A DNA stretch of 64,000 bases, taken from contig DATLYE010000078.1 in assembly GCA_035575135.1 (NCBI GenBank), forward strand, positions 136,094 through 200,093, in the 5' to 3' direction. Position 1 is the stretch's first letter. Each line of letters starts with the position of its first letter. The position numbers were made by a program, and so were the translations under genes. The notes under the pieces are model-generated. The model did no database searches and had not been told where the DNA came from. It was given only the letters and a program-made list of their open reading frames with translations. Origin of the DNA: JANWXD01 sp035575135. GTDB lineage: Bacteria > Acidobacteriota > Terriglobia > Bryobacterales > Bryobacteraceae. Shown here piece after piece: positions 1 to 10,134 of the stretch.

Positions 1-1953
1 CACCACGTGGAGCAGGCGCTCAAGGCTCACGTCCTCTTCCACCGCGACAAGGATTACATCGTCAAAGACGGCCAGGTCATCATCGTGGATGAGTTCACGG
101 GCCGGCTGATGCCGGGCCGGCGGTGGAGCGACGGCCTGCACCAGGCCATCGAGGCCAAGGAAGGCGTCAAGATCGAACGCGAGAATCAGACGCTCGCGAC
201 CATCACCTTCCAGAACTACTTCCGGCTTTACAAGAAACTGGCGGGCATGACCGGGACCGCCGAAACCGAGGCGGCCGAGTTCAACAAGATTTACAACCTC
301 GAAGTCGTCGTCATTCCCACCAACAAGCCGCTCATCCGTAAGGAATACGAAGACGTCGTCTACCGCACCGAGGAAGAGAAATGGCGCAACGTCGCCAAGG
401 AGATTAAGGCCTGCCAGGAGCGCGGCCAGCCGGTACTGGTCGGCACCATTTCCGTGGAGAAGTCTGAGAAGCTCTCCGCCATCCTCAAGCGCATGGGCGT
501 CAAACACGAGGTGCTCAACGCCAAGCACCACGAGCGGGAGGCTTATATCATTGCCCAGGCCGGCCGCAAGGGCGCCGTCACGGTTTCAACCAATATGGCG
601 GGCCGGGGCACCGACATCCTCCTCGGCGGCAACCCGGAGTTCATGGCCAAGGAGGCCTGCCTCAAGGACAAACTCGCCGAGCAGATCCCGGAATCCCAGT
701 GGAAGTTCCTCCCCGACGAGCAGTTTTACTACTTTCAGCACCTCGGCCACTACTATCGCGTCCCCCGCGCCCGGTGGGATGAGATCTACGGCAAGTTCAA
801 GGAGCAGTGCGACCGGGAGCATGACGAAGTTGTCGCTCTGGGCGGACTGCACATCATCGGCACGGAGCGCCACGAAGCGCGGCGCATTGACAACCAGCTC
901 CGCGGCCGCGCCGGGCGCCAGGGCGATCCCGGCTCCTCGCGCTTCTACCTCTCCCTCCAGGACGATCTGCTGCGCATCTTCGGCGGCGATCGCATCCAGA
1001 ACCTCATGCTGCGCCTCGGCATGGAAGAGGACGTCCCCATCGAGTCCCGGTTGATCACCAAGCGCATCGCCAAGGCCCAGCAGGCCGTCGAAGCCCAGAA
1101 CTTCGCCGCCCGCAAGCACCTGCTCGAGTACGACGACGTCATGAACAAGCAGCGCCAGGCCGTCTACAGCATGCGGCGGCAGCTGCTCGAGGGTCAGGAT
1201 CAGAAAGAGCGGGTGCTGGAGATGGTCCGCGGCATCGTGGCATCCTTCGTGGCCACCCGCTGCCCGGAAAACGTCCATCCCGACGAATGGGATCTGCTGG
1301 GTCTGCAGACCGACGTCCTCAGCCAGTTCGGCGTCAAGATCGCCATCGAGGAACTCCGCGAGCTGACCGCCGCCGAGATCGAAGACCGCATCTACGACCA
1401 GTTGGTCCGCAAATACGAAGAAAAGGAGCGCATGATCGGGCCCGAACTGATGCGGGAAACCGAGCGCTTCATCATGCTCCACGTGATTGACGAGCAGTGG
1501 AAAGATCACCTGCTCTCGATGGACCACCTCAAGGAAGGCATCGGGCTCCGCGGATATGGGCAGAAAGATCCTCTGGTGGAATACAAGAAGGAGTCCTTCC
1601 TGCTCTTCCAGCAGATGATGGACCGCTTCGAGGACGAGACCGTGCGCTACCTGTTCTTCCTCAAGCCGGCCGAAGCGGCGCCCCTGCCCTTCCGCCCCGA
1701 AGAGGAAGAAGAGGAGGAAGAGGCTGCCGAGCTGGCCGGAGTGGTCGAGGCCCAGCGCGCTGCCACTCAGGCCTCCATTCAGGATTTCACCCGCAACGTG
1801 CAACGCAAGAAGGAGCGCGAGCTTGCCGAAATCCAGTTTGCCGGCGCCGGAGCGGTGGCCGCGCAGCCTGTCGTCAAGGGCAAGAAGGTGGGCCGTAACG
1901 AGCCTTGCCCGTGTGGCAGCGGCAAGAAATACAAGAAATGCTGCGGAGCATAG
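1..1953 (+). CDS. secA: Protein translocase subunit SecA, C-terminal part (5' end outside window)
   Basis: ATPase motor of Sec protein export; it acts at the inner membrane with SecYEG. The frame is open from the first base, so only about 650 C-terminal residues are present and the first nucleotide-binding motifs are missing. Visible SecA signatures are the NMAGRGTDI segment (codons near 595-615), the GLHIIGTERHEARRIDNQLR stretch followed by GRAGRQGDPG (codons near 840-930), a helical wing/scaffold region containing HVIDEQWKDHL, a Glu-rich acidic linker (about 1699-1730), and a C-terminal SEC-C zinc motif CPCGSGKKYKKCC. A roughly 40-residue Tyr-rich insert precedes the GGLHIIG block. The 3' end overlaps the next gene by 16 nt. 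Confidence 0.98.
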   Translation, partial: HHVEQALKAHVLFHRDKDYIVKDGQVIIVDEFTGRLMPGRRWSDGLHQAIEAKEGVKIERENQTLATITFQNYFRLYKKLAGMTGTAETEAAEFNKIYNLEVVVIPTNKPLIRKEYEDVVYRTEEEKWRNVAKEIKACQERGQPVLVGTISVEKSEKLSAILKRMGVKHEVLNAKHHEREAYIIAQAGRKGAVTVSTNMAGRGTDILLGGNPEFMAKEACLKDKLAEQIPESQWKFLPDEQFYYFQHLGHYYRVPRARWDEIYGKFKEQCDREHDEVVALGGLHIIGTERHEARRIDNQLRGRAGRQGDPGSSRFYLSLQDDLLRIFGGDRIQNLMLRLGMEEDVPIESRLITKRIAKAQQAVEAQNFAARKHLLEYDDVMNKQRQAVYSMRRQLLEGQDQKERVLEMVRGIVASFVATRCPENVHPDEWDLLGLQTDVLSQFGVKIAIEELRELTAAEIEDRIYDQLVRKYEEKERMIGPELMRETERFIMLHVIDEQWKDHLLSMDHLKEGIGLRGYGQKDPLVEYKKESFLLFQQMMDRFEDETVRYLFFLKPAEAAPLPFRPEEEEEEEEAAELAGVVEAQRAATQASIQDFTRNVQRKKERELAEIQFAGAGAVAAQPVVKGKKVGRNEPCPCGSGKKYKKCCGA

Positions 1954-2942
1954 CTGTTGGTTTGCTGCTGGCGCCCCTTTGGGCTCGCGCCGGAATCTGG
2001 CCGGATCAGTTTGGTTCCTTCACCAAGCTCTCCGCTCGCCCCGTGGCTCCCCCGGCCGCAGACCGGGCCGTTTGGGATGAATACGGATTTGAGGAGGGAG
2101 AAGAAGCCCAGTACGGTTCCGGAACGGTTCGTTTCTCCGCTGTGGCATGGCGCCTCAAAGATCCCACCAGCGCCTTGGCCGCTTTCCAGTGGCAGCGCCC
2201 CCCGGATGCAGAGCCTTCGGAAATCGGCCGGCTGGCTGCCGCAACGGCTCAAGAACTATGGCTCGCCTTCGGCAATTATCTGTTCCGTTTCCAGGGCCGC
2301 AAGCCCGAGGTCGCGGAACTGGCCGGATTGTTTCACCGGCTGCCGCGGCTGGATCAGTCATCCCTTCCGACTCTGACCGACTACCTGCCCAAGGCCGACC
2401 GCACGCCGAACTCCGAGCGCTTCGTGATCGGACCGGCCTCGCTCGAAAAGTTCGAGCCGCGCGTGCCGCCCGCCGTGGCTGCGTTTCATTACGGTACCGA
2501 AGCCCAGCTGGCGCGCTACCGCAGCCCGCGCGGCGAGCTCAGCCTGGCACTGTTCTCCTACCCCACCCCTCACATCGCGCGCGAGCGGCTGGAAGCCTTC
2601 CAGAAGCTCGACGGCGCCGTGGTGAAGCGCGCCGGTCCGCTGGTGGCCGTGATCTTTTCCCCGCCGGATCCCGACGCCGCTGAGCGACTGCTGGCGCGCG
2701 TTCAATATCGCGCCAGCCTGAGCTGGAGCGAGTTGATCCCGAGCAAGCGCGACAATCTGGGCGACCTGATTCTCACGATCTTGGCCTTGATCGGAGTCTT
2801 GCTGCTCATCGCTTTGGCGGGAGGCTTGGTCGTGGGCGGCGTTCGGTGGGCTTCGCGCGCTTGGTTTGGCGTGAGCGAGTCTGATCCCATGATCCGCCTT
2901 CACCTTGAAGATCAGTCGCCTCCTCCGCGCCCGCGTTCCTGA
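1938..2942 (+). CDS. DUF6599-like exported, membrane-anchored protein of unknown function
   Basis: No enzymatic function recognised. From the ATG at 1938 the product (334 aa) starts with a clear signal peptide (MLRSIAVGLLLAPLWARAG). It continues as a globular domain and has one hydrophobic segment near residues 275-303 (LILTILALIGVLLLIALAGG), followed by a short Pro-rich cytoplasmic tail. The frame is open upstream to 1905, but that would put 11 residues of SecA zinc-finger coding DNA before the signal peptide, so 1938 is preferred. It overlaps the end of secA by 16 nt, which suggests translational coupling. The resemblance to DUF6599, a family I associate with Acidobacteria, is from memory and is the weakest part of this call. 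Confidence 0.75.
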   Translation: MLRSIAVGLLLAPLWARAGIWPDQFGSFTKLSARPVAPPAADRAVWDEYGFEEGEEAQYGSGTVRFSAVAWRLKDPTSALAAFQWQRPPDAEPSEIGRLAAATAQELWLAFGNYLFRFQGRKPEVAELAGLFHRLPRLDQSSLPTLTDYLPKADRTPNSERFVIGPASLEKFEPRVPPAVAAFHYGTEAQLARYRSPRGELSLALFSYPTPHIARERLEAFQKLDGAVVKRAGPLVAVIFSPPDPDAAERLLARVQYRASLSWSELIPSKRDNLGDLILTILALIGVLLLIALAGGLVVGGVRWASRAWFGVSESDPMIRLHLEDQSPPPRPRS

Positions 2943-3106
2943 CTTGGCCGCGGAGATAACCTACAGATTTTCAATGGCTTAGAGCGAAACCGACAGTCGC
3001 CCGCAAGGAGATTTTGCACCGGGGCGGAAGCGCATGCCTGAGCGGGGGCTCGATAAGCCGTTTGTCTCAAACGGGTTGGCGCTTCAATTTTCTGCTGTTT
3101 TTTTTC

Positions 3107-3135
3107 TTGACTTGCAGGCTGGCTCAGACTAAGAT
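3107..3135 (+). promoter_or_regulatory. Near-consensus sigma-70 promoter, TTGACT-N17-TAAGAT
   Basis: The -35 TTGACT (3107-3112) and -10 TAAGAT (3130-3135) are separated by exactly 17 bp. An uninterrupted T tract (3098-3105) precedes the -35. Transcription would start at about 3142, 218 bp upstream of the RNase J start codon, in an otherwise gene-free stretch. The 164 bp between the DUF6599-like gene and this promoter (2943-3106) shows nothing else I can name. Confidence 0.7.
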
Positions 3136-3141
3136 CCCAAT

Positions 3142-3249
3142 CACACAGGTTCTGACGGTTGTGTTTCCGTCGAGCTTGATTCTCCCAATCGAAAAGGCCC
3201 TGCCAGACGGGGCTGATTAAATGCTCACCTCCCCCGGAGGTGAGCATTT
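3142..3249 (+). ncRNA. Candidate structured small RNA or RNase J leader RNA
   Basis: The roughly 108 nt after the promoter at 3107-3135 fold into four consecutive stems visible by eye: GACGG/CCGTC (3154-3158 with 3167-3171), TTGATT/AATCGA (3176-3181 with 3187-3192, one G-U), GCCCT/GGGGC (3197-3201 with 3209-3213, one G-U), and a perfect 14-bp hairpin at 3219-3249. There is no plausible protein-coding frame. It could be a free small RNA ending at the last hairpin, or the 5' leader of rnj acting as attenuator or autoregulatory element. I cannot assign it to a named RNA family. Confidence 0.5.
3219..3249 (+). terminator. Perfect 14-bp hairpin, terminator or attenuator
   Basis: Left arm 3219-3232 (AAATGCTCACCTCC), loop CCC, right arm 3236-3249, with no mismatches. 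It is followed by CTATTTG rather than a clean T run, so intrinsic termination may be partial. The arms end in A3 and T3, so the structure could work in both directions. Confidence 0.55.
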
Positions 3250-3359
3250 CTATTTGAAGATCTCTCGCAACTTTTTGATGTAAGCCGCTGGAAAGACTGC
3301 TGGTTGTGTTTCTGGCTCCGGATCGGCTTGGTTCACTGTGATACGCTGGAAGGTCCCCT

Positions 3360-5030
3360 ATGGCCTCCAACCCCTTGCAAGTAATCCCGTTGGGAGGGCT
3401 GGGTGAGTTCGGTATGAACTCGCTCGCCCTGCGCTATGGCGATGACATCCTCGTGATTGATGCCGGCATGATGTTCCCCGAAGAGGAACTTCCCGGGGTG
3501 GATATCGTCACGCCGGATTTCACGTATCTGGTCGAGAACCGCGAGCACGTTCGGGCCCTGATCCTGACGCACGGCCACGAGGATCATATCGGCGCCGTCC
3601 CCTTTCTGCTTTCGGACTTGAACGTCCCGGTTTACGGTACCGCTTTCACGCTGGCGCTGGTCGAACGCCGGCTGGAAGAACACGAGCTCGAGCCGCTGCC
3701 GCCGCTGCACAAAGTGCGTCCCGGCGACAGAGTGGAAATCGGGCCGTTTCGCGTTGAGTTCATTCATGTCACCCATTCCGTGATGCACTCGGTCGCCCTG
3801 GCCATCACGACGCCTCTCGGCGTGGTGATCCACACCGGCGACTTCAAGATTGATCCGACGCCGACCGACAACGAGCTGTTTGACTTGCATGCCCTGGCCG
3901 ATTACGGCCGCCGCGGGGTGCTGTTGCTGCTGTCGGATTCGACCAACGTGGACCGGCCCGGCTACACCGAGAGCGAGCGCGCCGTGCGCCCCCGCTTCGA
4001 GGATATTCTCAACCGCGCCGGCCGCCGCGTGGTGGTCTCCTGCTTCAGCTCTTCGATTCACCGCATCCAGCAGCTCATTGATCTGGCCGTGGAATTCCGG
4101 CGCAAAGTCGCGTTCCTGGGACGCAGCATGCTGCATGTCACCGAGATTGCCCACTCTCTCGGATTGCTGCGTATCCCGGACGGCGTCCTGCTGCGCCCGC
4201 ACGAGATCATGCAGGTCCCGCCGGACAAAGTTCTGGTGATCATTTCCGGCAGCCAGGGGGAACCGATGTCGGCGCTGTCGCGCGTGGCGGTGGATGACCA
4301 CCGCCATCTGTCCGTCGAGCCCGGCGACACCGTCGTGTTGAGCGCGCGGATCATTCCCGGCAACGAAAAAGCCATCTACCGGATGATCAACCACTTGTCC
4401 CGGCGCGGGGCGGAGGTTTGGTACGGCACGATGAATCCTCCGGTCCACGTCTCCGGCCATGCAAGCCAGGAGGAGCTCAGGCTGATGCTCAATCTCGTGC
4501 GGCCGCGCTTCTTCGTGCCGATTCACGGCGAATACCGCCAGCTGGCCCGTCACGTCTCGCTGGCGGCGCATCTGCGGGACCTGGGTCTGGAAGAGGCGTT
4601 CGTCCTCGAAACCGGGGAAACCCTCGTCATTGACGACCGCGGCGCCCGTAAAGGAGAGCGTGTGCCGGTGGGCCGGGTCTGCATTGACAGCGGCTCTCTC
4701 GACGAAGTCGTCGAGGACGTCGTCATCCGCGACCGGCGGCATCTGGCCGAAGACGGGTTCGTGCTGCCGATTATCGCCATAGACAAGCACACCGGCAAGA
4801 CCGAAGGAATGCCGGAGATCGTCAGCCGGGGCTTCGTCACCGGCGAAGACGGCTCCGAACTGCTCCAGCAGGCCCGCCAGGTCGTGCTGCGGGCGCTGGA
4901 ATCCTCCACGGCCGAGGAGCGCACCGACTGGGGAGTCGTGAGGGAAAAGATCCGGGCGGAACTCCGGCGGTTCATTGCGCGCCAGACGTCGCGCCGTCCC
5001 CTGATCGTCCCAGTGATTCTGGAGGTGTGA
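3360..5030 (+). CDS. rnj: Ribonuclease J (metallo-beta-lactamase/beta-CASP)
   Basis: Endo- and 5'-3' exoribonuclease for mRNA decay and rRNA maturation. The product is 556 aa, normal for RNase J. The catalytic metal motif is HGHEDHIG at residues 71-78. Further signatures are GDFKID, the DSTN/ERAVRP beta-CASP segment, SGSQGEP and PIHGEYRQLARH, then the C-terminal RNase J domain. The ATG at 3360 is preceded by GGAAGG with 6-nt spacing. A TGATACGCT extended -10-like sequence at 3339-3347 could give a very short second transcript. The promoter-hairpin unit upstream may make this gene subject to leader control. Confidence 0.96.
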   Translation: MASNPLQVIPLGGLGEFGMNSLALRYGDDILVIDAGMMFPEEELPGVDIVTPDFTYLVENREHVRALILTHGHEDHIGAVPFLLSDLNVPVYGTAFTLALVERRLEEHELEPLPPLHKVRPGDRVEIGPFRVEFIHVTHSVMHSVALAITTPLGVVIHTGDFKIDPTPTDNELFDLHALADYGRRGVLLLLSDSTNVDRPGYTESERAVRPRFEDILNRAGRRVVVSCFSSSIHRIQQLIDLAVEFRRKVAFLGRSMLHVTEIAHSLGLLRIPDGVLLRPHEIMQVPPDKVLVIISGSQGEPMSALSRVAVDDHRHLSVEPGDTVVLSARIIPGNEKAIYRMINHLSRRGAEVWYGTMNPPVHVSGHASQEELRLMLNLVRPRFFVPIHGEYRQLARHVSLAAHLRDLGLEEAFVLETGETLVIDDRGARKGERVPVGRVCIDSGSLDEVVEDVVIRDRRHLAEDGFVLPIIAIDKHTGKTEGMPEIVSRGFVTGEDGSELLQQARQVVLRALESSTAEERTDWGVVREKIRAELRRFIARQTSRRPLIVPVILEV

Positions 5031-5040
5031 GGCCCGGCCG

Positions 5041-6042
5041 TCAGCGAAGATCCTTCACCCGCAGGCCCCTGCGGAAACCTCCGAAGCCGAAGGGACTCGG
5101 ACGGTATTCGCCGACCAGAGCCACGTCGCTTCGCGGAGGAATCCGGTCTTCCAGACCTGTGGCCCAGTAACAGGCGTTCACGAGCAGGCGCCGGAACCCT
5201 TCGCTCAACAGGTCCTGGGACGAGCCCATCGTGGTCGTAAACACGCGGGCCGTCCTCCCGCTCGCGCCCGTGTAGGTCTTCACCCAGGCCACCGGCATCA
5301 TCGGATGGTTTTGCGGTCCCTCCGCCGGAGGCGAGGTGGGCTCCATGCCGTCCAGCACCTGCCCGAGCACCAGCGGCCGGCTGTCAGCCGGCAGGGGAAG
5401 GCGCACGGCGTATACGTCCGTCGGACCCCAGATATCCCCGTCCGCGATGCCGCGCAGCACCGGGTGGTCGCGTTCGGCCGGCGCCAGGATGCCCCGCGTG
5501 CTTTGCCGGCCGTGCCTGCCGTGATGGCGAATCCACGTCTCCCCGAGCACCCTTCGTCCGAACCCGCCTTCCCATCCAGGCTCCCTGCTGTTCCAGGTCC
5601 AGTGCCGGTAGGTGGCGCTGGTCTTGAGGTCGAAGGCATGGGTGGAGGTGCGCAGGGCGACGATGGGTTTGCCGGACTCCACGTAATGGACGATATGCTT
5701 CATCTGTTCGTCCGGTAGATCGCGGAAGCGGAGAAACATGACCATCAAGTCGGCTTGCGCGAGCGCCTCCAGACCCGGGATGTGATCGCGGCGCTCCGGG
5801 TTGATGATCCCGGTTTCGGGCTCGACGGCGAAGAGCACCGTGCAGCGGAACCCGTGGCGCAAGGCAAGGATCTTTGCCAGTTGCGGCAGTGCCTCTTCGG
5901 AGCGATACTCCTCATCCCCGCTGATCAGCACGATGTGCTTGCCGCGTCCCGGGCCGGCTGTCCCTTCGAAAACGAGAGAATGCTCCGCGGCCCGTACAGC
6001 AAGCATCCCCGGCAAGATCCACATCATGGCTCGCGCAAGCAT
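5041..6042 (-). CDS. Exported ThuA-domain protein
   Basis: ThuA-like domain (trehalose-utilisation type, glutamine-amidotransferase-like fold). Members often occur with secreted Gfo/Idh oxidoreductases and TIM-barrel isomerases in sugar catabolism, but the reaction is not established here. From the ATG at 6042 the 333-aa product begins with a hydrophobic signal (MLARAMMWILPGMLAVRAAE). The early motif ISGDEEYRSEEALPQLAKIL and the later VALRTSTHAFDL and MPVAWVKTY segments fit the family. The frame is open to an ATG at 6060, but 6042 gives a cleaner signal peptide and lies 2 nt behind the start predicted from TAGGAT at 6056-6051. It is downstream of the peptidase gene on the same strand. Confidence 0.82.
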   Translation of the reverse strand: MLARAMMWILPGMLAVRAAEHSLVFEGTAGPGRGKHIVLISGDEEYRSEEALPQLAKILALRHGFRCTVLFAVEPETGIINPERRDHIPGLEALAQADLMVMFLRFRDLPDEQMKHIVHYVESGKPIVALRTSTHAFDLKTSATYRHWTWNSREPGWEGGFGRRVLGETWIRHHGRHGRQSTRGILAPAERDHPVLRGIADGDIWGPTDVYAVRLPLPADSRPLVLGQVLDGMEPTSPPAEGPQNHPMMPVAWVKTYTGASGRTARVFTTTMGSSQDLLSEGFRRLLVNACYWATGLEDRIPPRSDVALVGEYRPSPFGFGGFRRGLRVKDLR

Positions 6043-6050
6043 GCCAGACA

Positions 6051-6056
6051 ATCCTA
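6051..6056 (-). promoter_or_regulatory. Leaderless-type -10 (TAGGAT) for the ThuA-domain gene
   Basis: TAGGAT on the minus strand; counting seven positions gives a start at 6044, two bases before the ATG at 6042. No Shine-Dalgarno sequence is present. One of a set of similar arrangements in this window. Confidence 0.4.
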
Positions 6057-6084
6057 CCATCGCCCTGCGACTTCGCCTCGGGTT

Positions 6085-6657
6085 TCACCCACCCCGGTTG
6101 GTTCGCGGCCAGTCAATGCGCCATCGTCCGTCCCGGAGCGGCAGCCAGAAGAGCCGCTTGCGCGGCGTACCCCGCGCATGGTGATAGAGTGCGGCCGCCC
6201 GCTCGTAGAATCCGCGCGTGTGCGGCGTGTCCCGAAACCCGAACAGCGCACAGTCCAGATGGTGGCAGAGCTCGTGGCACAGCGTACTGAGCAGAGTGCC
6301 GAAGGAGGTCACCTTGTGGCGGACGGCCGTACGCATCCACACACGGATCGCGCCCGTGCGGGGGTCATAATCGCCGAACAGTTCGGTGGCCCACCCGCCC
6401 TCGCGCACGTACAGGGGCCGCGCCGCCAGCACGCGCACGCGCGGCGCCGGCACTCCGTAAAAGGCCGCTGCCTCATTGAGGAACCGTTCGCAAGCCTCCT
6501 TGACGGCAGCCGTGGTTCCGGTTTGCATGGCCTCCTCGATCCCCCGGGCGGCCCGGCGCAGCCGGTCGTCTTCCGGCAGCTCGAGCGTATCCAGCGTGTC
6601 GCTGCGCAGGTACTGCGCGCGGAGCTCGCGGCCCCGGGGCACCGGGTCGGTTATCAT
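6085..6657 (-). CDS. Small HExxH zinc metallopeptidase-like protein (SprT-like), unnamed
   Basis: 190 aa. The zinc-binding motif HELCH spans residues 128-132, and HTRGFYERA lies about 14 residues later. That arrangement recalls SprT-type proteins, where a downstream histidine or the HxxxF context supplies the third ligand. There is no signal peptide, so it is probably cytoplasmic. A start at 6657 is supported by a perfect TATAAT at 6672-6667 giving a predicted 3-nt leader. The open frame continues far upstream antisense to hutU, but that extension is not coding. A weak match to SprT/WLM-like families is all I can claim. Confidence 0.7.
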   Translation of the reverse strand: MITDPVPRGRELRAQYLRSDTLDTLELPEDDRLRRAARGIEEAMQTGTTAAVKEACERFLNEAAAFYGVPAPRVRVLAARPLYVREGGWATELFGDYDPRTGAIRVWMRTAVRHKVTSFGTLLSTLCHELCHHLDCALFGFRDTPHTRGFYERAAALYHHARGTPRKRLFWLPLRDGRWRIDWPRTNRGG

Positions 6658-6666
6658 TCCGGTTCG

Positions 6667-6672
6667 ATTATA
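6667..6672 (-). promoter_or_regulatory. Consensus -10 TATAAT, predicted 3-nt leader
   Basis: Perfect TATAAT on the minus strand, with predicted start at 6660 and ATG at 6657. No recognisable -35 at 17-bp spacing. It shares a 45-bp divergent region with the hutU promoter. Confidence 0.6.
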
Positions 6673-6690
6673 GGGCGTGCCCGCGGGCGC

Positions 6691-6696
6691 TACAGT
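6691..6696 (+). promoter_or_regulatory. Leaderless-type -10 (TACAGT) for hutU
   Basis: The last T of TACAGT is at 6696; seven bases on is 6703, the A of the hutU ATG. AAGG at 6698-6701 lies too close to the ATG to act as a ribosome binding site. Confidence 0.5.
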
Positions 6697-6702
6697 GAAG
6701 GT

Positions 6703-8367
<1,665 letters not shown>

Positions 8368-8781
8368 GGGCGGTCTGATCTCCGCCGGCGAGTTTCGGCA
8401 ACGGTGCCCCCGGTTTCCGCCGCAAACAACCCGAGCCGGGCGGAACGTGGAACTGACCCCCGCCATCCCACGCGGCCCCACCCGGGCAATGCGGGGTTCT
8501 CGGCGGACCGAAATGTTGCGGTCACACAAGCGGTGTCTGTGGAAGGCGCGATTTTCCTGCGACTTTGGCCCGTGCGAAGCCGCCGCACTTGGGAGCAAGC
8601 GCGTACAATTTCAGAATGGAATGTTTGCGCCCCTCGAGGACGACACATGGGTCGAGCTGATCTGTCGGAAACGGCGATCTGGGCAAGTTCCTCGCAGGAA
8701 ATTGCAAAACAAAGCCAAACCGGCGGGTATCCACGCCCCCCTGTTTGGGGGGACCACTTGCGGGCTGTGAGGGAGCGGGAG
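8368..8781 (+). other. Non-coding spacer between hutU and hutI
   Basis: About 414 bp with no convincing gene, although several frames are open because of GC content. The only structure seen is a small C6/G6 hairpin (8736-8741 with 8747-8752, loop TGTTT) and a TACAAT at 8604-8609 without a matching -35. A separate hutI promoter is possible but not demonstrated. Confidence 0.5.
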
Positions 8782-10134
8782 ATGTGGGCCGCCCGCGCGC
8801 CGATAGCCTCAACTGCCGCCGAGCGCCGGCGCGAAACGGATGAGCCTGGTCGCTACGGCAAGAGTCTTCTGATCCGCCGGGCACGCCAGTTGCTCACCTT
8901 GCGCGGGCCTGCCGGACCGCGGCGCGGTCTGGCGCTGCGGGACCTCGGGCTGGTCTCCCACGGCGCCCTGCTGATCTCCCAGGGGCGCGTCGTGGACGCC
9001 GGACCCGCGCACCGTGTGGAAAATCTCGCAGCGGCGCGCCATGCCGAGGAGATTGACGCCTCCGGATGCGTGGTCATGCCCGGGTTCGTGGATTGCCACA
9101 CCCATCTGGTTTCTGGGCCCCCGCGGCTGGCCGACTACGAGATGCGGATCTCGGGTGCGTCCTACCATGACATTGCGGCCTCCGGCGGAGGAATCCTCTG
9201 GACGGTCAAAGCGGTGCGGGCCACCTCCTCCCCGGCCCTGCTCCGCCAGACTCGTCACCAGCTGGCATGGTTCATCCGGCATGGCACCACCACTGTCGAA
9301 GCCAAGACGGGCTACGGACTGGACCGCACGGGCGAAATGAAGACCCTGCGCGTGCTGGCGGCCCTTAGCGGCAAGCCCCTGGACATCGTTCCGACCTATC
9401 TGGGCGCCCACGTGGTGCCTCCCGAATTCGAAGGCCGTGCCGAGGACTACATTGACTGGATGCAGGCCGAAATGATGCCGAGGATCCGGCGGCGCAAGCT
9501 GGCGCGCTTTGCCGACGTCTACTGCGACAGAAAGGCGTTCAGCCTGGAGGAAGCACGGCGATACCTGGAGGCGGCACGCCGGATGGGCTTCGAGCTGAAG
9601 ATTCACGCCGAGCAGTTCTCCCACACCGGCGCCGCACGCCTCGGCGTCGAGCTCGGCGCCGTCAGCGTGGACCACCTGGAATGCGCCGACGCAGCCGACA
9701 TTGCGGCTCTGGCGCAGTCGAACACCATCGCCGTGCTGCTGCCCGGCTCGGTCTTTCACCTTGGCCTTGACCGCTATGCGCCCGCCCGGGCTTTGATTGA
9801 CCGCGGCGCGGCTGTGGCTCTGGCTACGGATTTCAACCCGGGAACGAGTCCGAGCTGCAGCATGCAGATGGTGATGGCACTGGCTTGCAGCCAGATGCGC
9901 ATGACGCCGGCGGAGGCCATCAGCGCCGCAACCATTAACGCAGCCCACGCTGCCGGATGCGCCGCGGAGACCGGTTCTCTCGAGCCGGGCAAGCTCGCCG
10001 ATCTCATCATCCTCGACGTGCCGGACTATCGTGAGATCCCGTATCATTTCGGCGTCAATCTCGTGACCTGCACCATGAAGCGCGGGGTAATCTTGTACCG
10101 TCAGGGAGAGATTCATTGGCCCGAAGACTGGTAG
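8782..10134 (+). CDS. hutI: Imidazolonepropionase
   Basis: Third histidine-degradation enzyme: opens the imidazolone ring to N-formimino-L-glutamate. Amidohydrolase fold with metal ligands in CHTHLV, HAEQFSHTG, VDHLE and ATDFNPGTSPS. From the ATG at 8782 (GGGAG at 8771-8775) the product is 450 aa, about 30 residues longer than typical HutI. The excess lies at the N-terminus before LLIRRARQLLTL, so the true start may be elsewhere; no ATG or GTG lies closer to the conserved region. The 3' end overlaps ftcD by 19 nt. Confidence 0.93.
   Translation: MWAARAPIASTAAERRRETDEPGRYGKSLLIRRARQLLTLRGPAGPRRGLALRDLGLVSHGALLISQGRVVDAGPAHRVENLAAARHAEEIDASGCVVMPGFVDCHTHLVSGPPRLADYEMRISGASYHDIAASGGGILWTVKAVRATSSPALLRQTRHQLAWFIRHGTTTVEAKTGYGLDRTGEMKTLRVLAALSGKPLDIVPTYLGAHVVPPEFEGRAEDYIDWMQAEMMPRIRRRKLARFADVYCDRKAFSLEEARRYLEAARRMGFELKIHAEQFSHTGAARLGVELGAVSVDHLECADAADIAALAQSNTIAVLLPGSVFHLGLDRYAPARALIDRGAAVALATDFNPGTSPSCSMQMVMALACSQMRMTPAEAISAATINAAHAAGCAAETGSLEPGKLADLIILDVPDYREIPYHFGVNLVTCTMKRGVILYRQGEIHWPEDW

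Noticed and set aside
8736..8752. C6/G6 hairpin before hutI as terminator or operator
   Set aside because: Stem of only six G-C pairs, no T tract, and G/C runs are common here; no support for function.
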